Of a DNA stretch of 20,477 bases, positions 14,958-20,477 are shown in pieces (positions within the stretch are counted from its first letter, which is position 1; each line of letters begins with the position of its first letter). The notes beneath the pieces were generated by a model. That model did not search any database. It had not been told where the DNA came from and was given only the letters and a program-made list of their open reading frames with translations. The position numbers and the translations under genes are program-made. The stretch is from Alphaproteobacteria bacterium UBA2966 (GTDB lineage: Bacteria; Pseudomonadota; Alphaproteobacteria; UBA2966). The stretch lies in assembly GCA_002348365.1 (NCBI GenBank), contig DEBC01000102.1:36520-56996 (forward strand), in the 5' to 3' direction.

Positions 14958-16104
14958 GTTCGCCGGTACCAAATTCCCATCTGGGGATCTGATCCGAGTA
15001 TCCGACCTGATTGACCAGGCTACCCAACTCGGGTGCGGAGATTGTCACGATATCGCCGGCCTCATGGGTAAATCCCTGCCCTTCTTCACCCCGGTCTTTC
15101 GTCGGCGCAAACATCGTGCCGGTGAACAGCGCCAGGCCGTCAGGATATTGATGGGCAGCGCCAATTGTTTGCGCAACGAGGTCTTCGGGATCACGGCTGA
15201 TTTGAGACATGGAGCTTGTGGCAACAAGCTCGAAACCGTCATCCCCTTCGACACGCAATGAAACGTCGCAGTTGCGGATACTGTCCAACGTAAACTGCTC
15301 GTCGAAAAGGCGAATAAACGGCCCGACGGCGCAGGATCCGTTATTGTCCTTTGCGCGGCCCAGAAGGAGAGCGCTGCGACCCTCGACATCCCGTAGATTG
15401 ACATCGTTGCCGAGCGTCGCGCCCACAATCTTTCCTCGATTGTTAACGATCAAAACGACTTCGGGTTCCGGATTGTTCCAGGTGGACTGGGGATGGATCC
15501 CGATCCCAGCACCCGTACCGACCGCTGACATCGGTTGCGATTTGGTGAAAATCTCCGCATCCGGGCCGATGCCCACTTCGAGGTAAGGCGACCACAATCC
15601 ACGTGCGATGAGCAGTGATTTGATACGCTCGGCTTCCGCGGACCCGGGTCGAATGGCGGAAAGATCCGCATCAATTTCATTGTCCAGGTCTCCTCGAACT
15701 TCCGCTGCCAAGGACGGATCGCCTTTGGTTCGTTCTTCAATGACCCTTTCCAACAGGCTCGAGACAAAAGTCACGCCGGCTGCCTTTATCGCGTGAAGGT
15801 CGATGGGGGCGAGAAAGAAAGGGAAATTGGGATTCCGGGATGCCGCAGGCGAGTTCGCTAAGATCTCCGCGAAGTGACCGAGTCGACTGGTATCCGGGAA
15901 CTTCTCACCAGAACCGAATCTCAGCCCACGATTACAGAACTCTGACACCGTTGGTGCGACAGATGTAACGTCGTGGACCTCTTCTTCCAGAACGACCACA
16001 ACAGCCGGTCCGGCGGGGTTGCCTGGAATCCAAGCTCGACCGACCAGGGAGGCATCAGGGGCCTGCTCCGGTAGTGCTAGACCGGGATCGAGAGAAATGT
16101 CCAC
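14923..16104 (-). CDS. FAH-fold hydrolyase, XylX-like 2-keto-3-deoxy-sugar-acid dehydratase family
   Basis: I chose GTG 16104 (393 aa), 13 nt after the upstream stop; the only earlier start, TTG 16176, lies inside the preceding gene. The long N-terminal domain includes AAGVTFVSSLLERVIEER. The catalytic FAH core has NNPEPEVVL (E213, E215), GNDVNLRDVEGRSALLLG (D234, D239) and KDNNGSCAVGPFIRLFD, then SMSQISRDPEDLV and a final LMRNLAAR. This is the variant FAH family that includes Caulobacter XylX, which dehydrates 2-keto-3-deoxy-pentonates to 2-oxoglutarate semialdehyde. No other pentose-oxidation gene is in the window, so the substrate is inferred from family only. Its C-terminus looks intact. 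Confidence 0.82.
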   Translation of the reverse strand: MDISLDPGLALPEQAPDASLVGRAWIPGNPAGPAVVVVLEEEVHDVTSVAPTVSEFCNRGLRFGSGEKFPDTSRLGHFAEILANSPAASRNPNFPFFLAPIDLHAIKAAGVTFVSSLLERVIEERTKGDPSLAAEVRGDLDNEIDADLSAIRPGSAEAERIKSLLIARGLWSPYLEVGIGPDAEIFTKSQPMSAVGTGAGIGIHPQSTWNNPEPEVVLIVNNRGKIVGATLGNDVNLRDVEGRSALLLGRAKDNNGSCAVGPFIRLFDEQFTLDSIRNCDVSLRVEGDDGFELVATSSMSQISRDPEDLVAQTIGAAHQYPDGLALFTGTMFAPTKDRGEEGQGFTHEAGDIVTISAPELGSLVNQVGYSDQIPRWEFGTGELMRNLAARRLL

Positions 16105-16117
16105 GTACTGAAACCGT

Positions 16118-17056
16118 TCAGGCTGGTGCCGTATGTGGCGAATGAGTCCAGCCGGATCCCTTATGCCCGAAATCAAAGGTGTCCGGGTGGATCATTTCAG
16201 CCATCATTTCGAGTGAATCCTTTAACCGAGGCCCAGGCCGGTTGAAGTACGCGTTGCCGTCCGTGACGTAGGTACGGCCCTCGCGAACCGCACGTAAGCT
16301 CGTCCACCTCTCGTCCAGCGACAGCATGTTGGCTTCCTCCACGGTGCGATGAAGATCGTAACCGCAAGGCATCAAAACGATGATATCGGGATCGGCGTCG
16401 AGCAAGTCCGGCCATTCCAGCCACGGGGAATGTTCACCGGGACTGCCGAACAAATTCTCCCCTCCTGCCGCCTCGACAAACTCGGGAATCCAGTTTCCCG
16501 CGGCCATCAAGGGATCTGCCCACTCAATGCAAGCGACTCGGGGACGGGTATCCAGCTTTTCCGCGCTTTTCAAAATCTCTGCGAGTCGGCTCTGCATGCG
16601 CTCCACGACCTCAGCCCCGGTCGGCGCGGCATTCAGTGCAGCAGCGACCCTGCGAATATCATCGAAAACGGCTTCGGTGGACTCCGCGGTCAATGAAATA
16701 ATCTCGACATCACTGTTCACCCAGTCACAGACCGCAGCCTCGACGTCGGTAAGCGAAACGGCACAAACTTCACATTGATTCTGGGTGACGATGACATCGG
16801 GGTTGGCCACCCTCAATGTCTCTTCCAAAACCTCATACACAGAGAGAACTTTAGATACTATCTCTTTGACTTTTAGATCTATTTTTATGCTGCTACCGCT
16901 CAAATCCACGCGCGGCCTGGTGCAGACCGGCAACGATTCCACCCCTGCCGGAAAATCGCATTCGTGGGATCGGCCAACCAGACCGTCACCATGGCCGAGC
17001 GCAGCGACGATTTCAGTCGCACTCGGAAGTAGTGAAACAATTCGGGGCTCCGCCAT
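16118..17056 (-). CDS. BtuF-like periplasmic-binding-fold protein (cobalamin-binding family) without signal peptide
   Basis: This 312-aa protein starts at ATG 17056 and opens directly with RIVSLLPSATEIVAALG, the first strand of the class III (BtuF/FecB/HutB) substrate-binding fold, so no export signal is present. Other landmarks are LVGRSHECDFP, PDVIVTQNQCEVCAVS (C95, C98), ACIEWADPLMAAGNWIPE, GGENLFG and a final helix pair. The QCEVCAVS form is common in annotated cobalamin-binding proteins encoded without a BtuCD transporter. A short AT-rich patch with unusual codons (SSIKIDLKVKEIVSKV, residues 55-70) stands out from its surroundings. The XylX-like gene follows after 13 nt. The ligand and location are uncertain. 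Confidence 0.82.
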   Translation of the reverse strand: MAEPRIVSLLPSATEIVAALGHGDGLVGRSHECDFPAGVESLPVCTRPRVDLSGSSIKIDLKVKEIVSKVLSVYEVLEETLRVANPDVIVTQNQCEVCAVSLTDVEAAVCDWVNSDVEIISLTAESTEAVFDDIRRVAAALNAAPTGAEVVERMQSRLAEILKSAEKLDTRPRVACIEWADPLMAAGNWIPEFVEAAGGENLFGSPGEHSPWLEWPDLLDADPDIIVLMPCGYDLHRTVEEANMLSLDERWTSLRAVREGRTYVTDGNAYFNRPGPRLKDSLEMMAEMIHPDTFDFGHKGSGWTHSPHTAPA

Positions 17057-17190
17057 TTCACTTCTTTCGCCGGTGGGGCAAACAACCTATACCAACGATC
17101 AATATAGCGCTGCATTCTGCCAGAGGCACCTTCGCGCACTCACGTCATGGACTTCTTACAGCACAACAGAAATACGACAGAATTATTCAT

Positions 17191-17901
17191 ATGGATCTGA
17201 AGCGGGAAGACATTCTTGAAGGCCGCGTGGAAGAAGTCGCGATGGAGGCGGAGCGACTGGGGCTTTTTCAACGAATGACACCGGAAGAACGGCAGCAATC
17301 CAAACGTGAAATCCTTTCGATCCTGCCAAAAGGCCAGGACGTCTGGTTGTTTGGCTATGGTTCGTTGATGTGGAACCCTATTATTCACTATGTGGAGCGC
17401 CGCGCGGGTCACGTCTTCGGTTTTCATCGCTCCTATTGTCTTCGCACTGCGATGGGCCGTGGCACTCCGGAACAACCGGGCCTCACGCTCGGCCTTGAGC
17501 GGGGAGGTTCATGCCGGGGGCTTCTCTTTCGGGTTTCAGGAGATATAGCGGAGGACGAACTGGATTTCGTCTGGAACCGTGAAATGATCAGTCGCGCGTA
17601 TACACCGCGATTGATAAACGCCTACACAGATGACAGGACCGTTCGTGCGATCGCATTCGTCATGAACACTCAACATGATGGTTATGCTGGCAGGCTTACG
17701 ATTGAAGAGACCGCTGATATGATCGCGAAGGCCCACGGACGGTTGGGCCGTTGCAGCGAATACCTGGAGAATACCGTCATGCACCTGGATGAGCTCGGGA
17801 TTGGCGACGGACCCATGCATCGCTTGCTTGAGAGGGTCCGAGCAAGGATGGCGGAACTCGGTATCGATACTGATACCCAGACCGACACCCTGGGGTTTTG
17901 A
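17191..17901 (+). CDS. ChaC-family gamma-glutamylcyclotransferase
   Basis: The 236-aa product from ATG 17191 carries the nucleotide-free cyclotransferase signature FGYGSLMWNP (YGSL at 56-59), FHRSYCLRT, and an EMISRAY segment with Glu131 at the position of the catalytic glutamate of ChaC enzymes. ChaC proteins cut the gamma-glutamyl bond of glutathione to 5-oxoproline and Cys-Gly. The frame is open to 17032, but that part overlaps the divergent gene and lacks family features. The amidase gene overlaps its stop by one base (TGATG), so the two are coupled. Divergent from the BtuF-like gene, with 134 nt between starts. Confidence 0.9.
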   Translation: MDLKREDILEGRVEEVAMEAERLGLFQRMTPEERQQSKREILSILPKGQDVWLFGYGSLMWNPIIHYVERRAGHVFGFHRSYCLRTAMGRGTPEQPGLTLGLERGGSCRGLLFRVSGDIAEDELDFVWNREMISRAYTPRLINAYTDDRTVRAIAFVMNTQHDGYAGRLTIEETADMIAKAHGRLGRCSEYLENTVMHLDELGIGDGPMHRLLERVRARMAELGIDTDTQTDTLGF

Positions 17902-19223
17902 TGGTCGCAGCCAGTCGCGAATCATCCAATACCGTACTCGGATTGATCCAAACGCCGGCGAACGTGGCGGCGGCAATGATCGCCGACGGGACGCTGACCT
18001 CCGAATCATTGGTTTCGGCCTATCTGGAACGGATTACCCAACGGGAGGATGCGGTTTTCGCTTTCGCCCATTTTGACCCTGAGTACGCACTGACCCAGGC
18101 GCGGGCGCGGGACAAGGCTGCACCTCTCAGTCCGCTGCACGGCATTCCCATCGCGATCAAGGACACCATCGACACCGAAGATTTCCCCACCGAATTCAAC
18201 TCACCCATCTATGCCGGCTCGAAACCGACCCGGGATGCGGCATGTGTCGCGATGGTGCGGCAGGCTGGCGCCGTCGTGTTGGGCAAGACCCGAACGGTCG
18301 AATTCGCTGCTGGCGGCCAAAATCCGGCAACCAGGAATCCGCACAATCCCGTCCACGGACCCGGAGGATCGTCGAACGGGTCGGCAGCCAGTGTGGCGGA
18401 TTTCATGACACCATTGGCGCTTGGCACCCAGACGGGGGGCTCAATGATCCGCCCGGCTTCGTTTTGCGGCGTCTTTGCGATGAAACCAACCTGGGGATCC
18501 GTCAGCATCAATGGAGTCCGCGTCAACTGTCCTGGATTGGATACCGTGGGCTGGTATGGCCGTGATGTTGGCGACCTCGCCCTGATGGCATCTCTATACG
18601 AGATACCCGGCGCAAGTGATCTTCCCCCCATAGATTTACCGAACCTGCGAATCGGATTGTGTCGATCACCTGTGTGGCAGCGCGCGGATTCTGCTACTCA
18701 GAATGCGCTCGATGAGGCGAGGTCACGCCTGCAGTCGGTGGGGGTCGAGACCACATCAGTCGATTTACCCGAGGAATTCAGTGCAATCCCCGAGGCCGTG
18801 GCCACGATGATGCGGGGCGATGCCCGCATCGCATTTCTACCCGAGTATCGAATGAGCACCGACGAATTGCATACGGATTTCAAGGCAGACGTAGAGAACC
18901 GACGGCACATCGGGCCGGAGATGTTGTCCGAGGCCTACGATACTGCGGCTGCCTGCCGTGCGAAATTCTCGGATGTCTTTCAAGACCTGGACGCCCTTCT
19001 CACGCCCAGCGCTCCCGGAGAAGCGGTCTTGTTCGAAGAGGGTCACGGCGATCCGGTGTTCAACGTAATCTGGAGCGCTTTGCATGCACCCGTGATCAAT
19101 ATCCCGGGAATGGTGGGACCGACTGGGCTACCCGTCGGCCTTTCTCTCGTCGGCCCACGCTATTCGGATGCCCGGATTCTGGCGATTTCCAAGGTACTGT
19201 CACCTGCTTTGGAGGCGACGTGA
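17901..19223 (+). CDS. Amidase signature family enzyme
   Basis: This 440-aa protein starts at ATG 17901, sharing one base with the ChaC stop. The Ser-cisSer-Lys triad is complete: K87 (IAIKDT), cis-Ser157 (GGSSNGSA) and nucleophile Ser181 (GTQTGGSM). The substrate-pocket halves are normal, and a C-terminal GLPVGLSLVG closes the fold. Amidase-signature enzymes hydrolyse C-N bonds of amides, allophanate, indoleacetamide or glutaminyl-tRNA. The absence of GatB/GatC and the catabolic context argue against GatA. Coupling to ChaC suggests successive steps on a gamma-glutamyl or other amide-bearing compound, which is an inference. Confidence 0.92.
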   Translation: MVAASRESSNTVLGLIQTPANVAAAMIADGTLTSESLVSAYLERITQREDAVFAFAHFDPEYALTQARARDKAAPLSPLHGIPIAIKDTIDTEDFPTEFNSPIYAGSKPTRDAACVAMVRQAGAVVLGKTRTVEFAAGGQNPATRNPHNPVHGPGGSSNGSAASVADFMTPLALGTQTGGSMIRPASFCGVFAMKPTWGSVSINGVRVNCPGLDTVGWYGRDVGDLALMASLYEIPGASDLPPIDLPNLRIGLCRSPVWQRADSATQNALDEARSRLQSVGVETTSVDLPEEFSAIPEAVATMMRGDARIAFLPEYRMSTDELHTDFKADVENRRHIGPEMLSEAYDTAAACRAKFSDVFQDLDALLTPSAPGEAVLFEEGHGDPVFNVIWSALHAPVINIPGMVGPTGLPVGLSLVGPRYSDARILAISKVLSPALEAT

Positions 19224-19321
19224 ATTGGATACTTCATTGAATTATTCGTCCGCCGTGCAGAGACTTGCCGCGGTCAACTGAGATACAGTCGCTCGGCACT
19301 TATCGATGAGGAAGACCTGTC

Positions 19322-19720
19322 ATGGCACTCAAGGAAGTTGACGATCAAACCGCGGACCCGAAGTCAGCCGCAATCGCCGATCTCATGCAGCGTTACTTTG
19401 ACGCTATTTACAACGGGGACGTCGCCGCACTGCGTGAAATATTTCATCCCGAAAACCGCCTTGCCGGGATGCGAGGAGACGAAGAAAGATTCTCGTCACT
19501 CCAACAGTTTCTGGATCGTGTCGAGCGGCGACCAAACCAGGACGCCTATGACTACAAACTGCTATCCATCGACCGTTCGGGCCGCGCCGGAGTCGCCAAA
19601 ATCTCCTATCGCTATCACGGCGTGGACTTCGTCGACTATATGGCGGTACTGGAACTCGACGACATTTGGCGCATCGTCGCCAAGTCGTTCGACGGCTATT
19701 ACGTTGACGAAAATGATTAA
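19322..19720 (+). CDS. Lumazine_bd_2 / NTF2-like family protein
   Basis: This 132-aa protein starts at ATG 19322 behind GAGGAAG. The pattern MQRYFDAIYNGDVAALREIFHP, then SSLQQFLDRV, SIDRSGRAGVAKI, DYMAVLELDDIWRIVAKSF is that of the putative lumazine-binding family in the NTF2-like clan, whose members are small alpha+beta cone-fold proteins of mostly unknown function. It is the third NTF2-like gene of the window. It sits 98 nt after the amidase gene and 44 nt before a TauD/TfdA dioxygenase, so it is probably part of that catabolic unit. Confidence 0.85.
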   Translation: MALKEVDDQTADPKSAAIADLMQRYFDAIYNGDVAALREIFHPENRLAGMRGDEERFSSLQQFLDRVERRPNQDAYDYKLLSIDRSGRAGVAKISYRYHGVDFVDYMAVLELDDIWRIVAKSFDGYYVDEND

Positions 19721-19764
19721 AGGGTTCCCTTGAGGGCAACTACGCGGAAGCACAGGTCAACCGA

Positions 19765-20477
19765 ATGAGTGTTCAAGAACGTGTCGACGTAATTCCCAAT
19801 CTGGATGCACCCGACTGGTGGCCGGACGGCCTCCCACCCATGCCGGGACGGGCACTGTCCGGACCGCAGGCGTGGTACGGCGAGGACATGGCAGCATCCG
19901 ATGAATGGATCTATGCCCTGACCGAGCACGAGATTTCGGAAATTGATTCAGCGCTGGTGCGCACGCGCGACAAGAACAAGGACCTGTTGAGCATTGGGCG
20001 GGATGACTTTGTGCTGCCAACCTTGGGCCGGAAGATCGCGGAGCTTCGTGAAGAGGTTTTGAAGGGGCGTGGCTTTGTGCTCATGCGGGGTCTCGATATC
20101 GGACGCTATACGAAACATGAGGCAGCGCTGATATTTTGGGGAATTGGGCTTCACTTCGGCGAACCCCGCTCGCAAAACGGCAAAGGGCATCTGCTGGGAC
20201 ACGTTCACGACCTGGGCAAGGATGTCAGCAATCCAACCCACCGCGGCTATCAGACCACGATCGAACTCTCTCATCACACCGATTCGACCGACATCGCAGC
20301 GCTTATGTGTTTACGTCCAGCGAAGTCGGGGGGAGAAAGCAGCCTTGTCAGCTCGGTCACGATCCACAATGAAATGTTGCGCCGACGCCCAGATTTGCTC
20401 GAAGAGCTGTTTCAGCCTTTCTATGTGGACCGCCGCGAAGAAATTCCGGAGGGCAAGCTACCATACTATCTCATGCC
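19765..20477 (+). CDS. TauD/TfdA family Fe(II)/2-oxoglutarate dioxygenase, 3' end beyond the window
   Basis: From ATG 19765 the frame is open to the last base (237 complete codons). The N-terminus reads PDWWPDGLPPMPG, then a WIYALTEHEISEIDSAL helix, GFVLMRGLD, LHFGEPRSQNGKGHLLGHV, then the iron motif H171-x-D173 (SHHTDSTD) and SGGESSLVSS. These are landmarks of the larger, 340-390 aa branch of TauD-like enzymes. The distal His and the 2-oxoglutarate arginine would fall past the edge. It differs clearly from the TauD-like enzyme at 9451. The substrate is unknown, and the amidase and NTF2-like genes just upstream suggest a shared breakdown route. Confidence 0.9.
   Translation, partial: MSVQERVDVIPNLDAPDWWPDGLPPMPGRALSGPQAWYGEDMAASDEWIYALTEHEISEIDSALVRTRDKNKDLLSIGRDDFVLPTLGRKIAELREEVLKGRGFVLMRGLDIGRYTKHEAALIFWGIGLHFGEPRSQNGKGHLLGHVHDLGKDVSNPTHRGYQTTIELSHHTDSTDIAALMCLRPAKSGGESSLVSSVTIHNEMLRRRPDLLEELFQPFYVDRREEIPEGKLPYYLM

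Noticed and set aside
17057..17190. Cobalamin riboswitch upstream of the BtuF-like gene
   Set aside because: No B12-box-like GCCACTG core was seen on the relevant strand, and the 134-nt gap is shorter than a typical full element.

Overview
The window looks like accessory catabolic and transport DNA from a bacterium with moderately high GC. It is most likely a member of the Pseudomonadota. HspQ, an EmrA/EmrB-type pair, a DctM-type TRAP permease, DUF4864 and TauD/TfdA dioxygenases fit that phylum, and an alphaproteobacterium is my weak preference. No rRNA, tRNA, transposase, integrase or CRISPR array was seen.

Layout. 1-369 (-): a DUF4864 exported protein with an internal stop, cut by the window edge. 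600-3304 (-): an EmrB-like DHA2 exporter and its EmrA/HlyD partner. 3430-3759 (-): hspQ, with a strong dyad upstream. 3996-5770 (-): an operon-like run holding two related proteins of unknown family, a frameshifted GFA/CENP-V enzyme and a TfoX-N protein. 5828-6043 (-): the 3' stump of a polysaccharide deacetylase. 6061-7946 (+): a TSUP permease and a zinc alcohol dehydrogenase. 8018-9308 (-): a frameshifted TRAP DctM permease without DctP or DctQ. 9451-10380 (+): a TauD/TfdA dioxygenase. 10390-13017 (-): a four-gene Rieske oxygenase operon made of an NTF2-like protein, the alpha subunit, the beta subunit and a VOC protein. 13174-14055 (-): an EamA permease. 14208-14957 (+): a lipoprotein/TPR-like gene whose signal peptide contains a stop. 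14923-17056 (-): an XylX-like FAH-fold dehydratase and a BtuF-like protein without a signal peptide. 17191-20477 (+): ChaC, an amidase, a Lumazine_bd_2/NTF2 protein and a second TauD/TfdA dioxygenase that runs off the edge.

How the genes may work together. The region is rich in oxygen-activating iron enzymes (Rieske alpha/beta, two Fe/2OG dioxygenases), small VOC and NTF2-fold partners, hydrolases and permeases. That is the usual make-up of uptake and breakdown clusters for small organic acids, aromatics or amides. No substrate can be named from sequence alone.

The most striking property is gene disruption. One frameshift sits at a G6 run, one comes from a missing base, two genes have in-frame TGA codons, and one gene is a 3' stump. 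Either this locus is decaying or the assembly carries base-level errors. The best candidate for undescribed biology is the translationally coupled pair of related unknown proteins at 4812-5770, one of which has a histone-H1-like basic tail.
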